Shown here one piece after another: positions 20,553-32,166 of a stretch of 64,000 nucleotides of DNA. The notes below the pieces were generated by a model. It had not been told where the DNA came from and made no database searches. It saw nothing but the letters and a program-made list of their open reading frames with translations. Location of the stretch: assembly GCF_007556815.1 (NCBI RefSeq), contig NZ_CP041745.1, positions 3,573,001-3,637,000 on the forward strand, read 5' to 3'. The stretch comes from Paraburkholderia megapolitana. GTDB lineage: Bacteria > Pseudomonadota > Gammaproteobacteria > Burkholderiales > Burkholderiaceae. Within the stretch, counting starts at the first letter, position 1. Each line of letters opens with the position of its first letter. The position numbers and the translations under genes were made by a program.

Positions 20553-21207
20553 GCGCCCTCTCCGGCGTAGCTTGTCGTTTCAGCAAAGAGCCACTGCGGC
20601 TCGGGCGGTGTTACGGCGACACGCAGTCCGTCGGGGCAAGACGCCCTTCGACGAACCAGCGCACCGCGCGTGGGTAAAGGATATGTTCGGCGGCCAGCAC
20701 GCGGGCGGCGAGCGTCGCGGCGTCGTCGCCGGCGAGTACCGGCACCGCCGCCTGGGCGACGATCGGCCCGTGATCGAGCTGCGACGTGACAAAATGCACC
20801 GATGCGCCGTGCAGACGGACGCCTGCGTCGAGCGCTTGCTGATGCGTTTTCAGACCGGGGAAGCTCGGCAGCAACGAAGGATGGATGTTCAGCATGCGCC
20901 CCGCGTAGCGGTCGACGAAGCCGGCGGTCAGCACCCGCATGAAGCCGGCGAGCAGGACCAGGTCGGGCGCAAAGCTGTCGATCTGCGCGGCCAGCGCGGC
21001 GTCGAAGGCCTCGCGGTCAGGGTACTGGCGGTGGTCGACGACCGCCGTGGCAATGCCTTGCGACGCGGCGAACCCAAGGCCCGCGGCGTCAGGACGGCTG
21101 GCAATCACGGCGGCGACCTGCGCCGGCCAGCGCTCACGCGCGCAGGCGCGGACGACCGCTTCCATGTTGCTGCCCCGCCCCGAAATCAGGATGACGAGTT
21201 TTTTCAT
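20549..21207 (-). pseudogene. purN: Phosphoribosylglycinamide formyltransferase PurN, with a C-terminal frameshift
   Basis: Third step of purine synthesis: transfers a formyl group from 10-formyl-THF to GAR. The frame as read gives 198 residues, with the substrate loop ISGRGSNMEAV, catalytic region MLNIHPSLLPSFPG and DHGPIVAQAAVPV, so the catalytic core is intact. After GRLAP the frame ends in an unrelated TDCVSP (stop at 20611). The neighbouring frame encodes DGLRVAVTPPEPQWLFAET and ends at 20549, the expected PurN tail. One missing base in the G run at 20633-20636 (plus strand) explains this. With it restored the protein is 219 residues and its stop overlaps the rsmB start by ATGA. Sequencing error is likely; otherwise a mildly truncated but possibly active enzyme. 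Confidence 0.85.
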
Positions 21208-21325
21208 TGGCGGATTTTATCATTCGGGAACCCTCGAACCGCGCTGCGCCGCCGTGGCCGGCTCCGAGCGTTTATAATCATTCGTTTTGCGGCATTCCGG
21301 CCGCCTCATATAACACCCCGCTATC

Positions 21326-22321
21326 GTGAGAGTTTTCCGCGGTCTTCCCAATGCCGAAAGCCGTGCGCCGTGCGCATTGACGATCGGCAACTTCGACGGT
21401 GTCCACCGCGGCCATCAGGCTCTGCTCGCGCACGTGCGCGCCGCCGCCGATGCGCGCGGGCTGCCCGTCTGCGTGATGACCTTCGAGCCGCACCCGCGCG
21501 AATTCTTTAACCCGGCCGGCGCGCCGCCGCGCATCGCGATGCTGCGCGACAAGCTCGAAGCGCTGCGCATGAACGGCGTCGACCGTGTGGTGGTCGAGCA
21601 TTTCAACCAGACTTTCGCGAGCCAGTCACCGGATGCGTTCGTTGAACGGATCATCGTGAACGGGCTGCACGCGCGCTGGGTGATGATCGGCGACGATTTC
21701 CGCTACGGTGCCCGGCGCGCCGGCGACTTCGCCTCGCTGAAGGCGGCCGGCAACCATCACGGTTTCGAGGTCGAGCAGATGGCGACCGTTGCCGATCCAT
21801 CCGGCGCGCGCATTTCGAGTTCCGGTGTGCGCGCGGCGCTCATCGCCGGCGATCTCGATGCGGCGCGTGGCGCGCTCGGTCGCGACTACCTGATTAGCGG
21901 TCACGTCGTACACGGCATGAAACTCGGCCGCGATCTCGGTTTCCCCACACTGAACCTGCCGATCGCCCACAAGCGGCCGGCGCTCGCGGGCATTTTCGTG
22001 GTCCGTGTGCATGGTATCGGCGACCAACCGTTGCCGGGCGTCGCAAGCCTCGGCCTGCGGCCGACCGTCGACGACTCCGGCCGCGTGCTGCTCGAAGTGC
22101 ATCTGCTCGACTGGCACGGCGATGCGTACGGCAAGCTCGTGCGCGTCGAATTCCTGAAGAAGCTGCGCGACGAAGAGAAGTACGTCGATCTCGAAACATT
22201 GACCGCTGCGATCGCCCGCGACGTCGCCCATGCACGCGAGTGGTTCGCGGCCGCCGGTGGCGCTGCACCGGGCCGCAGCGCAACGGGCTTCGCCACCTCG
22301 GCGACCGATCGAATTAGCTAG
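21326..22321 (+). CDS. ribF: Bifunctional riboflavin kinase / FAD synthetase
   Basis: Makes FMN from riboflavin and then FAD. The 331-residue protein has an N-terminal nucleotidyltransferase with GNFDGVHRGHQALL and SSSGVRAALIAGD. The C-terminal riboflavin kinase domain starts near residue 185 with GMKLGRDLGFPTLNL. Translation probably starts at GTG 21326, since no ATG fits the conserved MRVFRGLP start. It is divergent from purN. No FMN riboswitch is visible upstream. Confidence 0.95.
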   Translation: MRVFRGLPNAESRAPCALTIGNFDGVHRGHQALLAHVRAAADARGLPVCVMTFEPHPREFFNPAGAPPRIAMLRDKLEALRMNGVDRVVVEHFNQTFASQSPDAFVERIIVNGLHARWVMIGDDFRYGARRAGDFASLKAAGNHHGFEVEQMATVADPSGARISSSGVRAALIAGDLDAARGALGRDYLISGHVVHGMKLGRDLGFPTLNLPIAHKRPALAGIFVVRVHGIGDQPLPGVASLGLRPTVDDSGRVLLEVHLLDWHGDAYGKLVRVEFLKKLRDEEKYVDLETLTAAIARDVAHAREWFAAAGGAAPGRSATGFATSATDRIS

Positions 22322-22486
22322 CCTTATGCGGTACCGTGCCGGCACGCTGCCTGCACAGTACCGATCGCCGCGTTCCGGCAGGCCTGCCGCGCACCGCGCG
22401 GAACCGCCCACCGGACGCTCCCCGCACAGCTCGCGCCGTAGCGCGGACCGCATACACCCAGACACTGTATCTAACGCGACTTCATC

Positions 22487-25324
22487 ATGAGCAACAAGAA
22501 AGCCGATTCGAAACCGCAGAGCCGCTACCCGGTCAACCTGCTCGACACGCCGTTCCCGATGCGCGGCGACCTGCCGAAGCGCGAACCGCAATGGGTCAAG
22601 GACTGGCAGGAAAACAAGATCTACGAAAAGATCCGCGCCGCCAGTAAGGGCCGCAAGAAGTTCATCCTGCACGATGGTCCGCCGTATGCGAACGCCAACA
22701 TTCACCTCGGCCACGCGGTGAACAAGATCCTCAAGGACATGATCGTCAAGGCGCGCAATCTCGCCGGCTTCGACGCGGTCTATGTGCCGGGTTGGGATTG
22801 CCACGGCATGCCGATCGAAATCCAGATCGAGAAGCAGTTCGGCAAGTCGCTGCCGGCTGCCGAAGTCATGCAGAAGGCACGCGCCTACGCGACCGAGCAG
22901 ATCGAGATCCAGAAAGCCGGCTTCCGGCGGCTCGGCGTGCTCGGCGAATGGGACAACCCGTACAAGACGATGAACTTCGTGAACGAAGCCGGTGAGCTTC
23001 GTGCGCTCGCGAAGATCATGGAAAAGGGCTACGTGTTCCGCGGTCTGAAGCCGGTGAACTGGTGCTTCGATTGCGGCTCCGCGTTAGCTGAAGCAGAAGT
23101 CGAGTACGCGGACAAGACCGATCCGACCATCGACGTGCTGTTCCCGTTCGCCGATCCGGAAAAAACCGCTCAGGCTTTCGGCCTCGCCGCGCTGCCGCGC
23201 AACGAAGGTGGCATCGTCATCTGGACGACCACACCGTGGACAATCCCCGCGAACCAGGCGCTCAACGTGCATCCGGAAGTCGTGTACGCGCTCGTCGATA
23301 CGTCGCGCGGCCTGCTGATCCTCGCGCAGGAACGCGTCGAAGCGTGCATGAAGGACTTCAGTCTGGAAGGCACGGTGCTCGCAACGACTGTGGGTGCCAA
23401 GCTCGCGAACCTGCGCTTCCATCATCCGCTCGCGTCCGCGCATCCCGGCTACAAGCGCACGTCGCCGGTGTATCTCGGCGACTACGTGACCACCGATACC
23501 GGCACCGGCATCGTCCATTCGTCGCCGGCTTATGGCGTCGAGGACTTCGTGTCGTGCAAGGCGCACGGCATGGCCGACTCCGACATCATCAATCCGGTGA
23601 TGGGCGATGGGCGTTATATCGAATCACTGGCGTTGTTCGGCGGCCTGTCGATCTGGGCGGCCAACCCGAAGGTAGTCGAAGCACTGCGCGACGCAGGTAC
23701 GCTGTTACGCAGCGAGAAATACACGCACAGCTATATGCATTGCTGGCGCCACAAGACGCCGATCATCTATCGCGCGACATCGCAGTGGTTCGCCGGCATG
23801 GACGTCGTGCCGAAGGACAGCGAGAAAACGCTGCGCGAAACCGCGCTCGAAGGGATCGAGGCAACGGCGTTTTATCCGTCGTGGGGCAAGCAACGCCTGT
23901 TTTCGATGATCGCGAATCGCCCCGACTGGACGCTGTCGCGCCAGCGTCAATGGGGCGTGCCGATGGCGTTCTTCGTGCACAAGGAAACCGGCGAGCTGCA
24001 TCCGCGCACGATCGAGTTGCTTGAGCAAGTCGCGCAACGTGTCGAAAAGGCCGGCATCGAAGCATGGCAAACGCTCGACCCGCGCGAACTGATCGGTGAC
24101 GACGCGAATCTCTACGAGAAGAACCGCGACACGCTCGACGTCTGGTTCGATTCGGGCACGACACACTGGCATGTGCTGCGCGGCTCGCACAAGGAAGAGC
24201 TGCAGTTCCCCGCCGACATCTATGTCGAAGGTTCCGACCAGCACCGCGGCTGGTTCCATTCGTCGCTGCTCACGGCGTCGATGATCGATGGACGGCCGCC
24301 GTATAACGCACTGCTCACGCACGGCTTCACCGTCGACGGCGAAGGCCGCAAGATGAGCAAGTCGCTCGGCAACGGCATCGACCCGGCGGAAGTCTCGAAC
24401 CGGCTGGGCGCGGAAATCATCCGTCTGTGGATCGCCTCGACCGACTATTCGGGCGAGCTCTCGATCTCCGAAGAAATTCTCAAGCGCGTGACGGAAAGCT
24501 ATCGCCGGATCCGCAACACGCTGCGCTTCCTGCTCGCGAATCTGTCCGACTTCAATTTTGCAGAGCATGCACGCCCGGTAGAAGACTGGCTCGAGATCGA
24601 TCGCTATGCGGTGGCGTTGTCCGCCGCGTTGCAAACGGATGTGCTCGCGCATTACGACCGATACGAGTTCCATCCAGTCGTTGCGAAGCTGCAAACGTTC
24701 TGCTCGGAAGATCTCGGCGGCTTCTACCTCGACGTGCTGAAGGACCGGCTCTATACGACCGCACCTGATTCCGCCGCACGTCGCGCTGCGCAGACCGCGC
24801 TGTATCACATCGCGCATAGCCTGCTGCGAATGATGGCACCGTTCATGTCGTTCACCGCGGAAGAAGCGTGGAAGGTGTTCCAGCCGGACAGCGAGACGAT
24901 CTTCACCGAGACGTATCACGCGTTCCCAGATGTACCCGAGGCAGCCGCGCTGCTCGACAAATGGACACTGCTGCGCGCGGTACGCAGCGACGTGACGAAA
25001 GCACTCGAAGAAGCGCGTGTCGCGAACCTGATCGGTTCGTCGCTGCAAGCGGAAGTCGAGATTCGCACGAGCGGTGCGCGTCACGATGCGCTCGCCAGCC
25101 TCGGCGCCGACCTGAAGTTCGTACTGATCACTTCGGCGGCAACGGTCGTGCGGGTGGACAGCGAAGCAGATGAAAGCGTCGAAGTGATCGCCTCGAAATA
25201 CCTGAAGTGCGAGCGTTGCTGGCACTACCGTGCGGACGTCGGCGAGAACGCCGAACACCCGACGCTGTGCGGACGCTGCATCAGCAACCTGTTCGGCAGC
25301 GGCGAAACGAGGAGCGCGGCATAA
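22487..25324 (+). CDS. ileS: Isoleucyl-tRNA synthetase
   Basis: A 945-residue class-I aminoacyl-tRNA synthetase charging tRNA-Ile. The HIGH equivalent is HLGH in [14 protein letters not shown] and the KMSKS loop is [12 protein letters not shown]. An editing CP1 domain lies between them (about residues 200-400). The C-terminal zinc-binding motif is [12 protein letters not shown]...CGRC. The start follows a 165-base gap after ribF, with no strong ribosome binding site. The stop overlaps the lspA start (TAATG), so ileS and lspA are coupled, as in many proteobacteria. Confidence 0.97.
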   Translation: MSNKKADSKPQSRYPVNLLDTPFPMRGDLPKREPQWVKDWQENKIYEKIRAASKGRKKFILHDGPPYANANIHLGHAVNKILKDMIVKARNLAGFDAVYVPGWDCHGMPIEIQIEKQFGKSLPAAEVMQKARAYATEQIEIQKAGFRRLGVLGEWDNPYKTMNFVNEAGELRALAKIMEKGYVFRGLKPVNWCFDCGSALAEAEVEYADKTDPTIDVLFPFADPEKTAQAFGLAALPRNEGGIVIWTTTPWTIPANQALNVHPEVVYALVDTSRGLLILAQERVEACMKDFSLEGTVLATTVGAKLANLRFHHPLASAHPGYKRTSPVYLGDYVTTDTGTGIVHSSPAYGVEDFVSCKAHGMADSDIINPVMGDGRYIESLALFGGLSIWAANPKVVEALRDAGTLLRSEKYTHSYMHCWRHKTPIIYRATSQWFAGMDVVPKDSEKTLRETALEGIEATAFYPSWGKQRLFSMIANRPDWTLSRQRQWGVPMAFFVHKETGELHPRTIELLEQVAQRVEKAGIEAWQTLDPRELIGDDANLYEKNRDTLDVWFDSGTTHWHVLRGSHKEELQFPADIYVEGSDQHRGWFHSSLLTASMIDGRPPYNALLTHGFTVDGEGRKMSKSLGNGIDPAEVSNRLGAEIIRLWIASTDYSGELSISEEILKRVTESYRRIRNTLRFLLANLSDFNFAEHARPVEDWLEIDRYAVALSAALQTDVLAHYDRYEFHPVVAKLQTFCSEDLGGFYLDVLKDRLYTTAPDSAARRAAQTALYHIAHSLLRMMAPFMSFTAEEAWKVFQPDSETIFTETYHAFPDVPEAAALLDKWTLLRAVRSDVTKALEEARVANLIGSSLQAEVEIRTSGARHDALASLGADLKFVLITSAATVVRVDSEADESVEVIASKYLKCERCWHYRADVGENAEHPTLCGRCISNLFGSGETRSAA

Positions 25325-25824
25325 TGCCCAAAACCCTGTCGAAATCGAGCGGCGGAACGCTCGCACCATGGCTCGGCGTTGCATTGATCGTGATTCTGTT
25401 CGACCAGTTGTCGAAGATCGCCGTATCGAAAGTATTTGCGTACGCTCAACCGTATGAACTGACGCCGTTCTTCAACCTGTTTCTGGTGTTCAACCGTGGT
25501 GCCGCGTTTAGTTTTCTCGCCACGGCAGGCGGCTGGCAACGCTGGGGGTTCACAGCCCTCGGCGTCGTCGCAGCGCTCGTCATCGGCTATCTGTTGAAAC
25601 GGCACGGTGCGCAGCGGCTTTTTTGCACGGCGCTGGCGCTGATACTCGGCGGTGCGCTCGGCAACGTGATCGACCGGCTGATGTATGGCCACGTGATCGA
25701 TTTCCTCGATTTTCACGTGCGCGCATGGCACTGGCCGGCGTTCAATCTCGCCGACAGCGCGATCACGATCGGCGCTGCTCTGCTCGTGTTCGACGAATTG
25801 CGGCGCGTGCGCGGTTCGCGCTGA
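25324..25824 (+). CDS. lspA: Signal peptidase II (lipoprotein signal peptidase)
   Basis: Inner-membrane aspartic protease that cleaves prolipoprotein signal peptides. The 166-residue protein has four hydrophobic helices and the conserved blocks [26 protein letters not shown] and [11 protein letters not shown], which carry the two catalytic aspartates. The ATG at 25324 overlaps the ileS stop codon by one base, the classical ileS-lspA coupling. Longer in-frame extensions lie inside ileS and are rejected. Confidence 0.96.
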   Translation: MPKTLSKSSGGTLAPWLGVALIVILFDQLSKIAVSKVFAYAQPYELTPFFNLFLVFNRGAAFSFLATAGGWQRWGFTALGVVAALVIGYLLKRHGAQRLFCTALALILGGALGNVIDRLMYGHVIDFLDFHVRAWHWPAFNLADSAITIGAALLVFDELRRVRGSR

Positions 25825-25889
25825 TGCCGTAGCGGTTCGCAGACCGGTGCAGCACGCGCCGGTCGCCCATGTTTTGTCGGAGGCTTGCG

Positions 25890-27112
25890 TTGGCCACTGT
25901 CGCACCCGGAGAACTCGCAGGTAAACATCTCGTCCTCGGTCTGACGGGGGGATCGCTTGCTACAAGATCGCTGAACTCACGCGCCTGCTCATCAAGGCCG
26001 GCGCGACCGTGCAGGTCGTGATGACCGACGCGGCCACGCAGTTCATCACGCCCGTCACCATGCAGGCACTGTCGGGCCGCCCCGTCTACACGAGCCAGTG
26101 GGACGCGCGCATCGCGAACAACATGCCGCACATCGATTTGTCGCGCGAAGCGGACGCCATCGTGATCGCGCCGGCATCGACGGATTTTCTCGCGCGTCTT
26201 GTGCACGGCATGGCCGACGACCTGCTGTCCACGCTGTGCGTCGCGCGCGATTGCCCGCTGCTCGTCGTTCCCGCCATGAACCGGCAGATGTGGCAGAACC
26301 CGGCCACGCAACGCAACGTCGCGCAACTGCGCGCAGACGGCGTCGAAGTGCTCGGACCGGATTCGGGTCCGCAAGCCTGTGGTGAAGTCGGCGACGGCCG
26401 GATGCTCGAACCCGAAGCCACTTACGAAGCGATCGCTTCGTTCTTCCATCCGAAAGTCCTCGCGGGTCGCCGCTTGCTGCTCACCGCGGGTCCGACCTTC
26501 GAACCACTCGATCCGGTACGTGGTATCACGAATCGTTCGAGCGGCAAGATGGGCTTCTCGCTCGCACGCGCCGCGCAACAGGCAGGTGCAGAGGTTCATC
26601 TGATCGCGGGGCCGGTTGCGCTCGACACACCGTGGGGCGTCTATCGCGAAGACGTGCAGACCGCGCAGCAGATGCACGACGCCGTGATGCGCGCGGTGGC
26701 CGACTGCGATGTGTTCATCGGTGTGGCTGCAGTGGCCGACTGGCGCGTCGATCACGCAAGCCCACAGAAGATCAAGAAGACCGCCGACAAACCGATGCCG
26801 ACGTTCACGTTCGTCGAAAATCCGGACATCCTAGCGGCGGTCGCGAAGCTTGCTCATCCACCGTTCTGTGTCGGCTTCGCCGCGGAAAGCGGCGATCTCG
26901 AGTTGCACGGCGAAGAGAAGCGCGTGCGCAAGAACGTGCCGCTGCTGATCGGCAACCTGGGTCCGCTGACCTTCGGCCTCGACGACAACGAAGTGGTCCT
27001 GTTCGAAGCGTCCGGTGCGACGAAACTGCCGCGCGCGGACAAACGCGCGCTGGCGGGCACGCTGATCGCGGAGATCGCAAAGCGTCTACCCGACACAAGC
27101 CTGATCCGCTGA
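25890..27112 (+). pseudogene. coaBC: CoaBC (phosphopantothenoylcysteine synthetase/decarboxylase) with an N-terminal frameshift
   Basis: Bifunctional enzyme of coenzyme A synthesis: CoaB joins cysteine to phosphopantothenate and CoaC decarboxylates the product with FMN. The long frame from 26009 contains most of CoaC (SREADAIVIAPASTDFLAR) and all of CoaB (TNRSSGKMG, AAVADWR). The normal N-terminus is encoded in another frame from TTG 25890, preceded by GGAGG: MATVAPGELAGKHLVLGLTG. The two frames join if the G run at 25946-25951 had seven instead of six Gs, giving the family motif TGGIACYKIAEL and a 407-residue protein. CoA synthesis is essential, so a sequencing error is the simplest explanation. 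Confidence 0.88.
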
Positions 27113-27138
27113 ACTGAAATCCCCGGAGCGGTACAGTC

Positions 27139-28140
27139 ATGACGCTACTTTCCGTGCTCGATCAAACGCCCGTGATCGATGGGCACTCGGTGGCCGATGC
27201 GGTCGCGGCGACCGTCGAACTCGCGCAGCTCGCCGACGACCTCGGCTACACGCGCTACTGGTGCGCTGAGCATCACGGTCTGCGCGGCGTCTCCAATCCC
27301 TGTCCTGAAGTGATGCTCGCGCGGCTCGGTAGCGTGACGAAGCGCATCCGGATCGGCTCCGGTGGGGTGATGCTGCCGTACTACAGCCCGTTCAAGCTCG
27401 CCGAACAGTTCATGATGCTCGAAGCACTGTTCCCGAACCGCGTCGATCTCGGCGTCGGGCGCGCACCGGGCGGCGATATGAAGACTGCTCAAGCGGTCGC
27501 GGCCGGCGCGTACAACCGCGGCGACATCTTTCCGCAACAGGTCGCCGAGTTGGTTGGTCTGATGAACGGCACACTCCCCTCCGACCATATCGCCCACGGC
27601 GTGCTGCTGCAGCCGCAAGTCGACACGCGGCCGCAGTTGTGGATGCTCGGTTCGAGCGAATTCGGCGGGTTGCTTGCTGCGCAGCTTGGCATCCGCTTCG
27701 CCTTCGCGCATTTCATCAACGCGCACTTCGGGCATCAGGTCGCAGAGGCGTATCGCGAGCGCTTCGTGGCAGGCAACGAAGCGCGGCCGTACCTCGCGGC
27801 CGCGGTGTTTGTCATCTGCGCGGACACCGAACAGGAAGCCGCCGACCTCGAAAAAGCCGTCGACCTGCGCCGCGTGCAGATGGCCTACGGCCTGAACGCA
27901 CCGATCCCGTCGATCGAACAGGGACTTGCGCAGGAATACGGCGAACGCGAACAACTGGTGATCGCGCGCGAGAAACCGCGCAGCGTGATCGGCACACCCG
28001 AGACGGTGACCGAACGCCTGCTCGCGATCAAAGACCATTTCCAGGCCGACGAACTGATCGTGCTGACCGTCGCGGGCAGTTATCGCGCGCGGCTGCGCTC
28101 CTATGAACTGCTTGCCGATGCGTTCCAGCTGAAACGCTAA
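27139..28140 (+). CDS. LLM class flavin-dependent oxidoreductase (luciferase-like, MsnO8 type)
   Basis: A 333-residue bacterial-luciferase-like monooxygenase that uses reduced FMN or F420-like flavin. It shows SVLDQTPVIDG at the start, then RYWCAEHHGL, GSGGVMLPYYSP and VDLGVGRAPGGD, the normal order for the family. It starts 26 bases after coaBC with GGAG upstream and precedes dut by 36 bases, so coaBC, this gene and dut may be cotranscribed. Substrate not predictable. Confidence 0.85.
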   Translation: MTLLSVLDQTPVIDGHSVADAVAATVELAQLADDLGYTRYWCAEHHGLRGVSNPCPEVMLARLGSVTKRIRIGSGGVMLPYYSPFKLAEQFMMLEALFPNRVDLGVGRAPGGDMKTAQAVAAGAYNRGDIFPQQVAELVGLMNGTLPSDHIAHGVLLQPQVDTRPQLWMLGSSEFGGLLAAQLGIRFAFAHFINAHFGHQVAEAYRERFVAGNEARPYLAAAVFVICADTEQEAADLEKAVDLRRVQMAYGLNAPIPSIEQGLAQEYGEREQLVIAREKPRSVIGTPETVTERLLAIKDHFQADELIVLTVAGSYRARLRSYELLADAFQLKR

Positions 28141-28176
28141 AGCCCCCTCTTCTTTCCTGACCTCTTCCGAAACCGC

Positions 28177-28623
28177 ATGAAACTCGACCTGAAGATTCTC
28201 AATCCGAAGATGCGCGACCAGTTGCCCCATTACGCGACAACGGGCAGCGCTGGGCTTGACCTGCGCGCGTGCCTCGACGAACCGCTGGTACTCGAGCCCG
28301 GACAAACCGCGCTCGTGCCGACGGGTCTCGCAATCCACGTGGGCGACCCCGGCTATGCGGCATTGATCCTGCCGCGCTCCGGGCTCGGTCACAAACATGG
28401 CATCGTGCTTGGCAATCTCGTCGGTTTGATCGATTCGGATTACCAGGGCGAACTGATGATCTCGACATGGAATCGCGGGCAAACCACCTTCACGCTGAAT
28501 CCGCTGGAACGGCTCGCGCAACTCGTGATCGTGCCGGTCGTGCAGGCTCAGTTCAATATCGTCGATGACTTCGAGCAGAGCGAGCGTGGTGCGGGTGGTT
28601 TTGGTAGCACCGGGAAGCACTGA
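28177..28623 (+). CDS. dut: dUTP diphosphatase
   Basis: Hydrolyses dUTP to dUMP, keeping uracil out of DNA and supplying thymidylate synthesis. The 148-residue trimeric-type dUTPase shows the five motifs: [40 protein letters not shown] and the C-terminal GAGGFGSTG. It is linked to coaBC as in many proteobacteria, with the LLM gene inserted between them. A strong bidirectional terminator follows. Confidence 0.96.
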   Translation: MKLDLKILNPKMRDQLPHYATTGSAGLDLRACLDEPLVLEPGQTALVPTGLAIHVGDPGYAALILPRSGLGHKHGIVLGNLVGLIDSDYQGELMISTWNRGQTTFTLNPLERLAQLVIVPVVQAQFNIVDDFEQSERGAGGFGSTGKH

Positions 28624-28665
28624 GGGGTTCGCTTCACGCGCGCGGTGGCAAGCCGGGCAATAAAA

Positions 28666-28695
28666 AACGGCGTGGGTTTTTAAGCCCACGCCGTT
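28666..28695. terminator. Bidirectional terminator between dut and clpA
   Basis: AACGGCGTGGG (28666-28676) pairs with CCCACGCCGTT (28685-28695), with A/T-rich flanks. It separates the convergent dut and clpS-clpA units. Confidence 0.85.
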
Positions 28696-28723
28696 CTTGT
28701 TTCAGCCTGCTCCAGCTTCGGAA

Positions 28724-31017
<2,294 letters not shown>

Positions 31018-31021
<4 letters not shown>

Positions 31022-31332
31022 GCTTCCTCCATCACACACTGCAGCGGATGCCCGGCCTGCCGTGCGTGGGTAACGACTTGCTCGACTTTGGTCGACGCGA
31101 TGTCCCGCGTATAGACCCCACAGACTCCCCTACCTTCGCGATGCACCTTCAACATAATCTGCGTTGCGGTCTCACGATCTTTACTGAAATACTCCTGCAC
31201 GATCATCACGACAAATTCCATCGGCGTGAAGTCGTCATTCAGCAGCACCACCTTATACATGGATGGCGGTTTCAGCTTTTGTTCCTGCCGCTCCAGTACG
31301 GTGCCGTCCTGCTTGTCCGGAATAATCGCCAT
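31018..31332 (-). CDS. clpS: ATP-dependent Clp protease adaptor ClpS
   Basis: A 104-residue adaptor that delivers N-degron substrates to ClpA. The core shows [14 protein letters not shown] and [16 protein letters not shown], with the N-degron pocket and ClpA-binding histidine. The N-terminal tail is unstructured, as usual. First gene of the clpS-clpA pair, overlapping clpA by the ATGA arrangement. Confidence 0.96.
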
Positions 31333-31700
31333 ACACCCATTCTAAACATCTCGGACAGGCCCGCAATCCTGCCAAAACCCCGACCGCCCGGCCGGTGACC
31401 ATTCCGCCTCGGCCCTGCAGCCGAGTGTGTCGGCGCGAGCGCTCCGCGATGAGCCGAATGCGGTGCCGGCCCTCCCGAAAGTCGATCTTGCATCAATCAA
31501 AACTACCTTTGGATCGAGTATCGCATAACCCGCCGGGACCCGTTGGCCGCACCACACTCGCCACGACCCGCAGAACTCCATGTGAGTCGATTATGCGACT
31601 TTTCAAGACACCACGCTCGCGTGAACATATATAAAGAAAAGCGGGAAAAACCCTGAAAATGGGATTCCCGCAACGGCCCGGCGCCTGTCTCAAAATTTTC
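31333..31700. other. Intergenic region upstream of clpS and cspA
   Basis: Contains no supported gene. An imperfect hairpin GCGGGAA...TTCCCGC lies at about 31641-31672. Divergent promoters for clpS (minus) and cspA (plus) must lie here; only the cspA promoter is clearly seen, just to the right. Confidence 0.5.
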
Positions 31701-31729
31701 TTGACACTCGAATTAAGAGCCTCAACAAT
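31701..31729 (+). promoter_or_regulatory. cspA promoter with long 5' leader
   Basis: Consensus -35 TTGACA (31701-31706), a 17-base spacer and AACAAT (31724-31729). The start codon is at 31873, so the leader is about 135 bases, typical of cold-shock genes whose leader RNA responds to temperature. The leader includes AAGGAGGTGAGCTT-like and stem-forming stretches at about 31770-31850. Confidence 0.6.
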
Positions 31730-31872
31730 CAAGCTGGCACTTTTTTCAACCAGCCATTAATTCCGAAAAAAATGCCGAAGGTGAGCTTGTGAGGAGGGGA
31801 CGGCTGCAGCCGCGGTCGTTAAGCTTTTCGAGCGTGCTCGTGGTAGGAACATGAGTTACAGGGGAAGTAGGT

Positions 31873-32079
31873 ATGTCAACTGGTACGGTCAAATGGTTCA
31901 ATGACGCGAAAGGTTTCGGATTCATTACGCCCGACGAAGGCGGTGAGGATCTGTTTGCACACTTTTCGGCCATCCAGATGAATGGGTTCAAGACCCTCAA
32001 GGAAGGTCAGAAGGTGAGCTTTGAGGTCGTGCAAGGCCCCAAAGGCAAGCAGGCATCGAACATCCAGGCTGCCGCCTGA
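31873..32079 (+). CDS. cspA: Cold shock protein, CspA family
   Basis: A 68-residue OB-fold RNA chaperone. It has the RNA-binding motifs KGFGFI and DLFAHFS, and the normal compact length. A GGGGAAGTAGGT ribosome binding region precedes the ATG. The long leader and strong promoter suggest abundant, temperature-responsive expression. Burkholderiaceae have several csp paralogues, so the letter assignment is by similarity only. Confidence 0.93.
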   Translation: MSTGTVKWFNDAKGFGFITPDEGGEDLFAHFSAIQMNGFKTLKEGQKVSFEVVQGPKGKQASNIQAAA

Positions 32080-32103
32080 ATCTGTTCGATTCCCGTACCC
32101 TCG

Positions 32104-32140
32104 GAAACCCGGCCTCGTGCCGGGTTTCTTCGTTTTGGGG
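32104..32140 (+). terminator. Intrinsic terminator after cspA
   Basis: Stem GAAACCCGGC (32104-32113) / GCCGGGTTTC (32119-32128) followed by a T-rich stretch. Confidence 0.85.
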
Positions 32141-32166
32141 TCCTGCGCGAGCGGACAATGCGCCGC

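Noticed and set aside
21208-21325. FMN riboswitch upstream of ribF
   Set aside because: The region is short and shows none of the conserved RFN-element sequences.
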